DNA of 64,000 nucleotides from Apostichopus japonicus. Taxonomy: Eukaryota; Echinodermata; Holothuroidea; Aspidochirotida; Stichopodidae. Positions 34,562 to 48,800 of the stretch are shown one piece after another. Below the pieces are notes generated by a model that was not told the DNA's origin, searched no databases, and saw only the letters and a list, made by a program, of their open reading frames with translations. The DNA lies in assembly GCF_037975245.1 (NCBI RefSeq), contig NC_092562.1, forward strand, positions 18,243,521 through 18,307,520, in the 5' to 3' direction. A program made the position numbers and the translations under genes. How positions within the stretch are numbered: the first letter of the stretch is position 1; every line of letters begins with the position of its first letter.

Positions 34562-37500
34562 GGGTGATGACGTCTTTTGCCGTTCTTTTACAGCAAGTGC
34601 CTACACGGGGAGCTGTAAGTATTAGTTAATCCACCTAATATCTCAGTCCATACAGTGGCGCGATGGCTTGGCGCACTGTACGAGCTGATGATCGAGACTC
34701 TCTTTTGCATCCGTGGTTCGAACCCCGGGTGATGACGTCTTTTGCCGATCTTTTACAGCAAGTGCCTACACGGGGAGCTGTAAGTATTAGTTAATCCACC
34801 TAATATCTCAGTCCATACAGTGGCGCGATGGCTTGGCGCACTGTACGAGCTGATGATCGAGACTCTCTTTTGCATCCGTGGTTCGAACCCCGGGTGATGA
34901 CGTCTTTTGCCGATCTTTTACAGCAAGAGCATACACGGGGAGCTGTAAGTATTAGTTAATCCACCTAATATCTCAGTCCATACAGTGGCGCGATGGCTTG
35001 GCGCACTGTACGAGCTGATGATCGAGACTCTCTTTTGCATCCGTGGTTCGAACCCCGGGTGATGACGTCTTTTGCCGATCTTTTACAGCAAGTGCCTACA
35101 CGGGGAGCTGTAAGTATTAGTTAATCCACCTAATATCTCAGTCCATACAGTGGCGCGATGGCTTGGCGCACTGTACGAGCTGATGATCGAGACTCTCTTT
35201 TGCATCCGTGGTTCGAATCCCGCGTGATGACGTCTTTTGCCGTTCTTTTACAGCAAGTGCCTCCACGGGGAGCTGTAAGTATTAGTTAATCCACCTAATA
35301 TCTCAGTCCATACAGTGGCGCGATGGCTTGGCGCACTGTACGAGCTGATGATCGAGACTCTCTTTTGCATCCGTGGTTCGAACCCCGGGTGATGACGCCT
35401 TTTGCCGATCTTTTACAGCAAGTGCCTACACGGGGAGCTGTAAGTATTAGTTAATCCACCTAATATCTCAGTCCATACAGTGGCGCGATGGCTTGGCGCA
35501 CTGTACGAGCTGATGATCGAGACTCTCTTTTGCATCCGTGGTTCGAACCCCGGGTGATGACGTCTTTTGCCGATCTTTTACAGCAAGTGCCTACACGGGG
35601 AGCTGTAAGTATTAGTTAATCCACCTAATATCTCAGTCCATACAGTGGCGCGATGGCTTGGCGCACTGTACGAGCTGATGATCGAGACTCTCTTTTGCAT
35701 CCGTGGTTCGAACCCCGGGTGATGACGTCTTTTGCCGATCTTTTACAGCAAGTGCCTACACGGGGAGCTGTAAGTATTAGTTAATCCACCTAATATCTCA
35801 GTCCATACAGTGGCGCGATGGCTTGGCGCACTGTACGAGCTGATGATCGAGACTCTCTTTTGCATCCGTGGTTCGAACCCCGGGTGATGACGTCTTTTAC
35901 AGCAAGTGCCTACACGGGGAGCTGTAAGTATTAGTTAATCCACCTAATATCTCAGTCCATACAGTGGCGCAATGGCTTGGCGCACTGTACGAGCTGATGA
36001 TCGAGACTCTCTTTTGCATCCGTGGTTCGAACCCCGGGTGATGACGTCTTTTGCCGATCTTTTACAGCAAGTGCCTACACGGGGAGCTGTAAGTATTAGT
36101 TAATCCACCTAATATCTCAGTCCATACAGTGGCGCGATGGCTTGGCGCACTGTACGAGCTGATGATCGAGACTCTCTTTTGCATCCGTGGTTCGAACCCC
36201 GGGTGATGACGTCTTTTGCCGATCTTTTACAGCAAGTGCCTACACGGGGAGCTGTAAGTATTAGTTAATCCACCTAATATCTCAGTCCATACAGTGGCGC
36301 GATGTCTCGGCGCACCGTACGAGCTGATGATCAAGACTCTCTTTTGCATCCGTGGTTCGAACCCCGGGTGATGACGTCTTTTGCCGATCTTTTACAGCAA
36401 GTGCCTACACGGGGAGCTGTAAGTATTAGTTAATCCACCTAATAGATCAGTCCATACAGTGGCGCGATGGCTTGGCGCACTGTACGAGCTGATGATCGAG
36501 ACTCTCTTTTGCATCCGTGGTTCGAACCCCGGGTGATGACGTCTTTTGCCGATCTTTTACAGCAAGTGCCTACACGGGGAGCTGTAAGTATTAGTTAATC
36601 CACCTAATATCTCAGTCCATACAGTGGCGCGATGGCTTGGCGCACTGTACGAGCTGATGATCGAGACTCTCTTTTGCATCCGTGGTTCGAACCCCGGGTG
36701 ATGACGTCTTTTGCCGATCTTTTACAGCAAGTGCCTACACGGGGAGCTGTAAGTATTAGTTAATCCACCTAATATCTCAGTCCATACAGTGGCGCGATGG
36801 CTTGGCGCACTGTACGAGCTGATGATCGAGACTCTCTTTTGCATCCGTGGTTCGAACCCCGGGTGATGACGTCTTTTACAGCAAGTGCCTACACGGGGAG
36901 CTGTAAGTATTAATAAATCCACCTAATATCTCAGTCCATACAGTGTCGCGATGGCTTGGCGCACTGTACGAGCTGATGATCGAGACTCTCTTTTGCATCC
37001 GTGGTTCGAACCCCGGGTGATGACGTCTTTTGCCGATCTTTTACAGCAAGTGCCTACACGGGGAGCTGTAAGTATTAGTTAATCCACCTAATAGATCAGT
37101 CCATACAGTGGCGCGATGGCTTGGCGCACTGTACGAGCTGATGATCGAGACTCTCTTTTGCATCCGTGGTTCGAACCCCGGGTGATGAGGTCTTTTGCCG
37201 ACCTTTTACAGCAAGTGCCTACACGGGGAGCTGTAAGTATTAGTTAATACACCTAATAGATCAGTCCATACAGTGGCGCGATGGCTTGGCGCACTGTACG
37301 AGCTGATGATCGAGACTCTCTTTTGCATCCGTGGTTCGAACCCCGGGTGAAGACGTCTTTTGCCGATCTTTTACAGCAAGTGCCTACACGGGGAGCTGTA
37401 AGTATTAGTTAATCCACCTAATATCTCAGTCCATACAGTGGCGCGATGGCTTGGCGCACTGTACGAGCTGATGATCGAGACTCTCTTTTGCATCCGTGGT

Positions 37501-38499
37501 TCGAATCCCGCGTGATGACGTCTTTTGCCGATCTTTTACAGCAAGTGCCTACACGGGGAGCTGTAAGTATTAGTTAATCCACCTAATATCTCAGTCCATA
37601 CAGTGGCGCGATGGCTTGGCGCACTGTACGAGCTGATGATCGAGACTCTCTTTTGCATCCGTGGTTCGAACCCCGGGTGATGACGTCTTTTGCCGATCTT
37701 TTACAGCAAGTGCCTACACGGGGAGCTGTAAGTATTAGTTAATCCACCTAATATCTCAGTCCATACAGTGGCGCGATGGCTTGGCGCACTGTACGAGCTG
37801 ATGATCGAGACTCTCTTTTGCATCCGTGGTTCGAACCCCGGGTGATGACGTCTTTTGCCGATCTTTTACAGCAAGTGCCTACACGGGGAGCTGTAAGTAT
37901 TAGTTAATCCACCTAATATCTCAGTCCATACAGTGGCGCGATGGCTTGGCGCACTGTACGAGCTGATGATCGAGACTCTCTTTTGCATCCGTGGTTCGAA
38001 CCCCGGGTGATGACGTCTTTTGCCGATCTTTTACAGCAAGTGCCTACACGGGGAGCTGTAAGTATTAGTTAATCCACCTAATATCTCAGTCCATACAGTG
38101 GCGCGATGGCTTGGCGCACTGTACGAGCTGATGATCGAGACTCTCTTTTGCATCCGTGGTTCGAACCCCGGGTGATGACGTCTTTTGCCGATCTTTTACA
38201 GCAAGTGCCTACACGGGGAGCTGTAAGTATTAGTTAATCCACCTAATATCTCAGTCCATACAGTGGCGCGATGGCTTGGCGCACTGTACGAGCTGATGAT
38301 CGAGACTCTCTTTTGCATCCGTGGTTCGAACCCCGGGTGATTACGTCTTTTGCCGATCTTTTACAGCAAGTGCCTACACGGGGAGCTGTAAGTATTAGTT
38401 AATCCACCTAATATCTCAGTCCATACAGTGGCGCGATGGCTTGGCGCACTGTACGAGCTGATGATCGAGACTCTCTTTTGCATCCGTGGTTCGAACCCC
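33112..38499 (+). repeat. Segment present only in block A' (5388 bp)
   Basis: Block A passes directly from the equivalent of 33111 to that of 38500 (9819|9820). The segment consists of ordinary L and S monomers. Its first part completes the second 2101-bp unit (to 34561); the remainder is fairly uniform, with marks such as GCCGTTC (34581 and 35241, 660 bp apart, four L monomers), GAATCCCGCG (about 35217 and 37505) and TAGATCAG alleles. It is either a gain in A' or a loss from A by unequal exchange. A degraded monomer at about 36303-36320 reads ATGTCTCGGCGCACCG. Confidence 0.75.
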
Positions 38500-41400
38500 G
38501 GGTGATGACGTCTTTTGCCGATCTTTTACAGCAAGTGCCTACACGGGGAGCTGTAAGTATTAGTTAATCCACCTAATATCTCAGTCCATACAGTGGCGCG
38601 ATGGCTTGGCGCACTGTACGAGCTGATGATCGAGACTCTCTTTTGCATCCGTGGTTCGAACCCCGGGTGATGACGTCTTTTACAGCAAGTGCCTACACGG
38701 GGAGCTGTAAGTATTAGTTAATCCACCTAATATCTCAGTCCATACAGTGGCGCGATGGCTTGGCGCACTGTACGAGCTGATGATCGAGACTCTCTTTTGC
38801 ATCCGTGGTTCGAACCCCGGGTGATGACGTCTTTTACAGCAAGTGCCTACACGGGGAGCTGTAAGTATTAGTTAATCCACCTAATATCTCAGTCCATACA
38901 GTGGCGCGATGGCTTGGCGCACTGTACCAGCTGATGATCGAGACTCTCTTTTGCATCCGTGGTTCGAACCCCGGGTGATGACGTCTTTTGCCGATCTTTT
39001 ACAGCAAGTGCCTACACGGGGAGCTGTAAGTATTAGTTAATCCACCTAATATCTCAGTCCATACAGTGGCGCGATGGCTTGGCGCACTGTACGAGCTGAT
39101 GATCGAGACTCTCTTTTGCATCCGTGGTTCGAACCCCGGGTGATGACGTCTTTTGCCGATCTTTTACAGCAAGTGCCTACACGGGGAGCTGTAAGTATTA
39201 GTTAATCCACCTAATATCTCAGTCCATACAGTGGCGCGATGGCTTGGCGCACTGTACGAGCTGATGATCGAGACTCTCTTTTGCATCCGTGGTTCGAACC
39301 CCTGGTGATGACGTCTTTTGCCGATCTTTTACAGCAAGTGCCTACACGGGGAGCTGTAAGTATTAGTTAATCCACCTAATAGATCAGTCCATACAGTGGC
39401 GCGATGGCTTGGCGCACTGTACGAGCTGATGATCGAGACTCTCTTTTGCATCCGTGGTTCGAACCCCGGGTGATGACGTCTTTTGCCGATCTTTTACAGC
39501 AAGTGCCTACACGGGGAGCTGTAAGTATTAGTTAATCCACCTAATATCTCAGTCCATACAGTGGCGCGATGGCTTGGCGCACTGTACGAGCTGATGATCG
39601 AGACTCTCTTTTGCATCCGTGGTTCGAACCCCGGGTGATGACGTCTTTTACAGCAAGTGCCTACACGGGGAGCTGTAAGTATTAGTTAATCCACCTAATA
39701 TCTCAGTCCATACAGTGGCGCGATGGCTTGGCGCACTGTACGAGCTGATGATCGAGACTCTCTTTTGCATCCGTGGTTCGAACCCCGGGTGATGACGTCT
39801 TTTACAGCAAGTGCCTACACGGGGAGCTGTAAGTATTAGTTAATCCACCTAATATCTCAGTCCATACAGTGGCGCGATGGCTTGGCGCACTGTACGAGCT
39901 GATGATCGAGACTCTCTTTTGCATCCGTGGTTCGAACCTCGAGTGATGACGTCTTTTGCCGATCTTTTACAGCAAGTGCCTACACGGGGAGCTGTAAGTA
40001 TTAGTTAATCCACCTAATATCTCAGTCCATACAGTGGCGCGATGGCTTGGCGCACTGTACGAGCTGATGATCGAGACTCTCTTTTGCATCCGTGGTTCGA
40101 ACCCCGGGTGATGACGTCTTTTGCCGATCTTTTACAGCAAGTGCCTACACGGGGAGCTGTAAGTATTAGTTAATCCACCTAATAGATCAGTCCATACAGT
40201 GGCGCGATGGCTTGGCGCACTGTACGAGCTGATGATCGAGACTCTCTTTTGCATCCGTGGTTCGAACCCCGGGTGATGACGTCTTTCGCCGATCTTTTAC
40301 AGCAAGTGCCTACACGGGGAGCTGTAAGTATTAGTTAATCCACCTAATATCTCAGTCCATACAGTGGCGCGATGGCTTGGCGCACTGTACGAGCTGATGA
40401 TCGAGACTCTCTTTTGCATCCGTGGTTCGAACCCCGGGTGATGACGTCTTTTACAGCAAGTGCCTACACGGGGAGCTGTAAGTATTAGTTAATCCACCTA
40501 ATATCTCAGTCCATACAGTGGCGCGATGGCTTGGCGCACTGTACGAGCTGATGATCGAGACTCTCTTTTGCATCCGTGGTTCGAACCCCGGGTGATGACG
40601 TCTTTTACAGCAAGTGCCTACACGGGGAGCTGTAAGTATTAGTTAATCCACCTAATATCTCAGTCCATACAGTGGCGCGATGGCTTGGCGCACTGTACGA
40701 GCTGATGATCGAGACTCTCTTTTGCATCCGTGGTTCGAACCTCGGGTGATGACGTCTTTTGCCGATCTTTTACAGCAAGTGCCTACACGGGGAGCTGTAA
40801 GTATTAGTTAATCCACCTAATGTCTCAGTCCATACAGTGGCGCGATGGCTTGGCGCACTGTACGAGCTGATGATCGAGACTCTCTTTTGCATCCGTGGTT
40901 CGAACCCCGGGTGATGACGTCTTTTACAGAAAGTGCCTACACGGGGAGCTGTAAGTATTAGTTAATCCACCTAATATCTCAGTCCATACAGTGGCGCGAT
41001 GGCTTGGCGCACTGTACGAGCTGATGATCGAGACTCTCTTTTGCATCCGTGGTTCGAACCCCGGGTGATGACGTCTTTTGCCGATCTTTTACAGCAAGTG
41101 CCTACACGGGGAGCTGTAAGTATTAGTTAATCCACCTAATATCTCAGTCCATACAGTGGCGCGATGGCTTGGCGCACTGTACGAGCTGATGATCGAGACT
41201 CTCTTTTGCATCCGTGGTTCGAACCCCGGGTGATGACGTCTTTTACAGCAAGTACCTACACGGGGAGCTGTAAGTATTAGTTAATCCACCTAATATCTCA
41301 GTCCATACAGTGGCGCGATGGCTTGGCGCACTGTACGAGCTGATGATCGAGACTCTCTTTTGCATCCGTGGTTCGAACCCCGGGTGATGACGTCTTTTGC

Positions 41401-42833
41401 CGATCTTTTACAGCAAGTGCCTACACGGGGAGCTGTAAGTATTAGTTAATCCACCTAATAGATCAGTCCATACAGTGGCGCGATGGCTTGGCGCACTGTA
41501 CGAGCTGATGATCGAGACTCTCTTTTGCATCCGTGGTTCGAACCCCGGGTGATGACGTCTTTTACAGCAAGTGCCTACACGGGGAGCTGTAAGTATTAGT
41601 TAATCCACCTAATAGATCAGTCCATACAGTGGCGCGATGGCTTGGCGCACTGTACGAGCTGATGATCGAGACTCTCTTTTGCATCCGTGGTTCGAACCCC
41701 GGGTGATGACGTCTTTTGCCGATCTTTTACAGCAAGTGCCTACACGGGGAGCTGTAAGTATTAGTTAATCCACCTAATATCTCAGTCCATACAGTGGCGC
41801 GATGGCTTGGCGCACTGTACGAGCTGATGATCGAGACTCTCTTTTGCATCCGTGGTTCGAACCCCGGGTGATGACGTCTTTTGCCGATCTTTTACAGCAA
41901 GTGCCTACACGGGGAGCTGTAAGTATTAGTTAATCCACCTAATATCTCAGTCCATACAGTGGCGCGATGGCTTGGCGCACTGTACGAGTTGATGATCGAG
42001 ACTCTCTTTTGCATCCGTGGTTCGAACCCCGGGTGATGACGTCTTTTGCCGATCTTTTACAGCAAGTGCCTACACGGGGAGCTGTAAGTATTAGTTAATC
42101 CACCTAATATCTCAGTCCATACAGTGGCGCGATGGCTTGGCGCACTGTACGAGCTGATGATCGAGACTCTCTTTTGCATCCGTGGTTCGAACCCCGGGTG
42201 ATGACGTCTTTTACAGCAAGTGCCTACACGGGGAGCTGTAAGTATTAGTTAATCCACCTAATATCTCAGTCCATACAGTGGCGCGATGGCTTGGCGCACT
42301 GTACGAGCTGATGATCGAGACTCTCTTTTGCATCCGTGGTTCGAACCCCGGGTGATGACGTCTTTTACAGCAAGTGCCTACACGGGGAGCTGTAAGTATT
42401 AGTTAATCCACCTAATATCTCAGTCCATACAGTGGCGCGATGGCTTGGCGCACTGTACGAGCTGATGATCGAGACTCTCTTTTGCATCCGTGGTTCGAAC
42501 CTCGGGTGATGACGTCTTTTGCCGATCTTTTACAGCAAGTGCCTACACGGGGAGCTGTAAGTATTAGTTAATCCACCTAATATCTCAGTCCATACAGTGG
42601 CGCGATGGCTTGGCGCACTGTACGAGCTGATGATCGAGACTCTCTTTTGCATCCGTGGTTCGAACCCCGGGTGATGACGTCTTTTGCCGATCTTTTACAG
42701 CAAGTGCCTACACGGTGAGCTGTAAGTATTAGTTAATCCACCTAATATCTCAGTCCATACAGTGGCGCGATGGCTTGGCGCACTGTACGAGCTGATGATC
42801 GAGACTCTCTTTTGCATCCGTGGTTCGAACCCC
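38500..42833 (+). repeat. Uniform L/S sub-block, block A' copy
   Basis: The second copy of 9820-14318, 165 bp shorter. GAGTT is at 41986 here and 13471 there. A visible base difference is CTCGAGTG near 39939 against CTCGGGTG near 11259. Confidence 0.85.
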
Positions 42834-45800
42834 GGGTGATGACGTCTTTCGCCGATCTTTTACAGCAAGTGCCTACACAGGGAGCTGTAAGTATTAGTTA
42901 ATCCACCTAATATCTCAGTCCATACAGTGGCGCGATGGCTTGGCGCACTGTACGAGCTGATGATCGAGACTCTCTTTTGCATCCGTGGTTCGAACCCCGG
43001 GTGATGACGTCTTTTACAGCAAGTGCCTACACGGGGAGCTGTAAGTATTAGTTAATCCACCTAATATCTCAGTCCATACAGTGGCGCGATGGCTTGGCGC
43101 ACTGTACGAGCTGATGATCGAGACTCTCTTTTGCATCCGTGGTTCGAACCCCGGGTGATGACGTCTTTTACAGCAAGTGCCTACACGGGGAGCTGTAAGT
43201 ATTAGTTAATCCACCTAATATCTCAGTCCATACAGTGGCGCGATGGCTTGGCGCACTGTACGAGCTGATGATCGAGACTCTCTTTTGCATCCGTGGTTCG
43301 AACCCCGGGTGATGACGTCTTTTGCCGATCTTTTACAGCAAGTGCCTACACGGGGAGCTGTAAGTATTAGTTAATCCACCTAATATCTCAGTCCATACAG
43401 TGGCGCGATGGCTTGGCGCACTGTACGAGCTGATGATCGAGACTCTCTTTTGTATCCGTGGTTCGAACCCCGGGTGATGACGTCTTTTGCCGATCTTTTA
43501 CAGCAAGTGCCTACACGGGGAGCTGTAAGTATTAGTTAATCCACCTAATATCTCAGTCCATACAGTGGCGCGATGGCTTGGCGCACTGTACGAGCTGATG
43601 ATCGAGACTCTCTTTTGCATCCGTGGTTCGAACCCCGGGAGATGACGTCTTTTACAGCAAGTGCCTACACGGGGAGCTGTAAGTATTAGTTAATCCACCT
43701 AATATCTCAGTCCATACAGTGGCGCGATGGCTTGGCGCACTGTACGAGCTGATGATCGAGACTCTCTTTTGCATCCGTGGTTCGAACCCCGGGTGATGAC
43801 GTCTTTTGCCGATCTTTTACAGCAAGTGCCTACACGGGGAGCTGTAAGTATTAGTTAATCCACCTAATATCTCAGTCCATACAGTGGCGCGATGTCTTGG
43901 CGCACTGTACCAGCTGATGATCGAGACTCTCTTTTGCATCCGTGGTTCGAACCCCGGGTGATGACGTCTTTTGCCGATCTTTTACAGCAAGTGCCTACAC
44001 GGGGAGCTGTAAGTATTAGTTAATCCACCTAATATCTCAGTCCATACAGTGGCGCGATGGCTTGGCGCACTGTACCAGCTGATGATCGAGACTCTCTTTT
44101 GCATCCGTGGTTCGAACCCCGGGTGATGACGTCTTTTGCCGATCTTTTACAGCAAGTGCCTACACGGGGAGCTGTAAGTATTAGTTAATCCACCTAATAT
44201 CTCAGTCCATACAGTGGCGCGATGGCTTAGCGCACTGTACGAGCTGATGATCGAGACTCTCTTTTGCATCCGTGGTTCGAACCCCGGGTGATGACGTCTT
44301 TTGCCGATCTTTTACAGCAAGTGCCTACACGGGGAGCTGTAAGTATTAGTTAATCCACCTAATATCTCAGTCCATACAGTGGCGCGATGGCTTGGCGCAC
44401 TGTACGAGCTGATGATCGAGACTCTCTTTTGCATCCGTGGTTCGAACCCCGGGTGATGACGTCTTTTACAGCAAGTGCCTACACGGGGAGCTGTAAGTAT
44501 TAGTTAATCCACCTAATATCTCAGTCCATACAGTGGCGCGATGGCTTGGCGCACTGTACGAGCTGATGATCGAGACACTCTTTTGCATCCGTGGTTCGAA
44601 CCCCGGGTGATGACGTCTTTTGCCGATCTTTTACAGCAAGTGCCTACACGGGGAGCTGTAAGTATTAGTTAATCCACCTAATATCTCAGTCCATACAGTG
44701 GCGCGATGGCTTGGCGCACTGTACCAGCTGATGATCGAGACTCTCTTTTGCATCCGTGGTTCGAACCCCGGGTGATGACGTCTTTTGCCGATCTTTTACA
44801 GCAAGTGCCTACACGGGGAGCTGTAAGTATTAGTTAATCCACCTAATATCTCAGTCCATACAGTGGCGCGATGGCTTGGCGCACTGTACGAGCTGATGAT
44901 CGAGACTCTCTTTTGCATCCGTGGTTCGAACCCCGGGTGATGACGTCTTTTGCCGATCTTTTACAGCAAGTGCCTACACGGGGAGCTATAAGTATTAGTT
45001 AATCCACCTAATATCTCAGTCCATACAGTGGCGCGATGGCTTGGCGCACTGTACGAGCTGATGATCGAGACTCTCTTTTGCATCCGTGGTTCGAACCCCG
45101 GGTGATGACGTCTTTTACAACAAGTGCCTACACGGGGAGCTGTAAGTATTAGTTAATCCACCTAATATCTCAGTCCATACAGTGGCGCGATGGCTTGGCG
45201 CACTGTACGAGCTGATGATCGAGAATCTCTTTTGCATCCGTGGTTCGAACCCCTGGTGATGACGTCTTTTGCCGATCTTTTACAGCAAGTGCCTACACGG
45301 GGAGCTGTAAGTATTAGTTAATCCACCTAATATCTCAGTCCATACAGTGGCGCGATGGCTTGGCGCACTGTACGAGCTGATGATCGAGACTCTCTGTTGC
45401 ATCCGTGGTTCGAACCCCGGGTGATGACGTCTTTTACAGCAAGTGCCTACACGGGGAGCTGTAAGTATTAGTTAATCCACCTAATATCTCAGTCCATACA
45501 GTGGCGCGATGGCTTGGCGCACTGTACGAGCTGATGATCGAGACTCTCTTTTGCATCCGTGGTTCGAACCCCAGGTGATGACGCCTTTTGCCGATCTTTT
45601 ACAGCAAGTGCCTACACGGGGAGCTGTAAGTATTAGTTAATCCACCTAATATCTCAGTCCATACAGTGGCGCGATGGCTTGGCGCACTGTACGAGCTGAT
45701 GATCGAGACTCTCTTTTGCATCCGTGGTTCGAACCCCGGGTGATGACGTCTTTTACAGCAAGTGCCTACACGGGGAGCTGTAAGTATTAGTTAATCCATC

Positions 45801-48800
45801 TAATATCTCAGTCCATACAGTGGCGCGATGGCTTGGCGCACTGTACGAGCTGATGATCGGGACTCTCTTTTGCATCCGTGGTTCGAACCCCGGGTGATGA
45901 CGTCTTTTACAGCAAGTGCCTACACGGGGAGCTGTAAGTATTAGTTAATCCACCTAATATCTCAGTCCATACAGTGGCGCGATGGCTTGGCGCACTGTAC
46001 GAGCTGATGATCGAGACTCTCTTTTGCATCCGTGGTTCGAACCCCGGGTGATGACGTCTTTTACAGCAAGTGCCTATATGGGGAGCTGTAAGTATTAGTT
46101 AATCCACCTAATATCTCAGTCCATACAGTGGCTCGATGGCTTGGCGCACTGTACGAGCTGATGATCGAGACTCTCTTTTGCATCCGTGGTTCGAACCCCG
46201 GGTGATGACGTCTTTTGCCGATCTTTTACAGCAAGTGCCTACACGGGGAGCTGTAAGTATTAGTTAATCCACCTAATATCTCAGTCCATACAGTGGCGCG
46301 ATGGCTTGGCGCACTGTACGAGCTGATGATCGAGACTCTCTTTTGCATCCGTGGTTCGAACCCCGGGTGATGACGTCTTTTACAGCAAGTGCCTACACGG
46401 GGAGCTGTAAGTATTAGTTAATCCACCTAATATCTCAGTCCATACAGTGGCGCGATGGCTTGGCGCACTGTACGAGCTGATGATCGAGACTCTCTTTTGC
46501 ATCCGTGGTTCGAACCCCGGGTGATGACGTCTTTTACAGCAAGTGCCTATATGGGGAGCTGTAAGTATTAGTTAATCCACCTAATATCTCAGTCCATACA
46601 GTGGCGCGATGGCTTGGCGCACTGTACGAGCTGATGATCGAGACTCTCTTTTGCATCCGTGGTTCGAACCCGGGTGATGACGTCTTTTGCCGATCTTTTA
46701 CAGCAAGTGCCTACACGGGGAGCTGTAAGTATTAGTTAATCCACCTAATATCTCAGTCCATACAGTGGCGCGATGGCTTGACGCACTGTACGAGCTGATG
46801 ATCGAGACTCTCTTTTGCATCCGTGGTTCGAACCCCAGGTGATGACTCCTTTTGCCGATCTTTTACAGCAAGTGCCTACACGGGGAGCTGTAAGTATTAG
46901 TTAATCCACCTAATATCTCAGTCCATACAGTGGCGCGATGGCTTGGCGCACTGTACGAGCTGATGATCGAGACTCTCTTTTGCATCCGTGGTTCGAACCC
47001 CGGGTGATGACGTCTTTTACAGCAAGTGCCTACACGGGGAGCTGTAAGTATTAGTTAATCCACCTAATATCTCAGTCCATACAGTGGCGCGATGGCTTGG
47101 CGCACTGTACGAGCTGATGATCGAGACTCTCTTTTGCATCCGTGGTTCGAACCCCGGGTGATGACGTCTTTTACAGCAAGTCCCTACACGGGGAGCTGTA
47201 ATTATTAGTTAATCCACCTAATATCTCAGTCCATACAGTGGCGCGATGGCTTGGCGCACTGTACCAGCTGATGATCGAGACTCTCTTTTGCATCCGTGGT
47301 TCGAACCCCGGGTGATGACGTCTTTTTCCGATCTTTTACAGCAAGTGCCTACACGGGGAGCTGTAAGTATTAGTTAATCCACCTAATATCTCAGTCCATA
47401 CAGTGGCGCGATGGCTTGGCGCACTGTACGAGCTGATGATCGAGACTCTCTTTTGCATCCGTGGTTCGAACCCCGGGTGATGACGTCTTTTGCCGATCTT
47501 TTACAGCAAGTGCCTACACGGGGAGCTGTAAGTATTAGTTAATCCACCTAATATCTCAGTCCATACAGTGGCGCGATGGCTTGGCGCACTGTACGAGCTG
47601 ATGATCGAGACTCTCTTTTGCATCCGTGGTTCGAACCCCGGGTGATGACGTCTTTTGCCGATCTTTTACAGCAAGTGCCTACACGGGGAGCTGTAAGTAT
47701 TAGTTAATCCACCTAATATCTCAGTCCATACAGTGGCGCGATGGCTTGGCGCACTGTACGAGCTGATGATCGAGACTCTCTTTTGCATCCGTGGTTCGAA
47801 CCCCGGGTGATGACTTCTTTTACAACAAGTGCCTACACGGGGAGCTGTAAGTATTAGTTAATCCACCTAATATCTCAGTCCATACAGTGGCGCGATGGCT
47901 TGGCGCACTGTACGAGCTGATGATCGAGAATCTCTTTTGCATCCGTGGTTCGAACCCCGGGTGATGACGTCTTTTGCCGATCTTTTACAGCAAGTGCCTA
48001 CACGGGGAGCTGTAAGTATTAGTTAATCCACCTAATATCTTAGTCCATACAGTGGCGCGATGGCTTGGCGCACTGTACGAGCTGATGATCGAGACTCTCT
48101 TTTGCATCCGTGGTTCGAACCCCGGGTGATGACGTCTTTTACAGCAAGTGCCTACACGGGGAGCTGTAAGTATTAGTTAATCCACCTAATATCTCAGTCC
48201 ATACAGTGGCGCGATGGCTTGGCGCACTGTACGAGCTGATGATCGAGACTCTCTTTTGCATCCGTGGTTCGAACCCCGGGTGATGACGTCTTTTACAGCA
48301 AGTGCCTACACGGGGAGCTGTAAGTATTAGTTAATCCACCTAATATCTCAGTCCATACAGTGGCGCGATGGCTTGGCGCACTGTACGAGCTAATGATCGA
48401 GACTCTCTTTTGCATCCGTGGTTCGAACCCCGGGTGATGACGTCTTTTACAGCAAGTGCCTACACGGGGAGCTGTAAGTATTAGTTAATCCACCTAATAT
48501 CTCAGTCCATACAGTGGCGCGATGGCTTGGCGCACTGTACGAGCTGATGATCGAGACTCTCTTTTGCATCCGTGGTTCGAACCCCGGGTGATGACGTCTT
48601 TTACAGCAAGTGCCTATATGGGGAGCTGTAAGTATTAGTTAATCCACCTAATATCTCAGTCCATACAGTGGCGCGATGGCTTGGCGCACTGTACGAGCTG
48701 ATGATCGAGACTCTCTTTTGCATCCGTGGTTCGAACCCCGGGTGATGACGTCTTTTGCCGATCTTTTACAGCAAGTGCCTACACGGGGAGTTGTAAGTAT

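Larger units (their letters stand above)
24756..42833 (+). repeat. Block A', second copy of the large internal duplication
   Basis: Collinear with 1-14318. The length difference (18078 against 14318) is accounted for exactly: minus one 1628-bp unit, plus one 165-bp monomer near 26.8-27.0 kb, plus 5388 bp at 33112-38499, minus one 165-bp monomer between 41611 and 41986. Scattered single-base differences include ACATGGGG near 25280, ATTGGTTAAT near 27855, TCCCTGG near 32612 and CTCGAGTG near 39939. The few differences imply a recent duplication, or continuing exchange between the copies. Confidence 0.85.

Noticed and set aside
35217-37520. A 2288-bp higher-order unit suggested by two GAATCCCGCG alleles
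   Set aside because: Neighbouring alleles (GCCGTTC against GCCGATC) do not match at this offset, so a single shared allele is not enough to call a unit.
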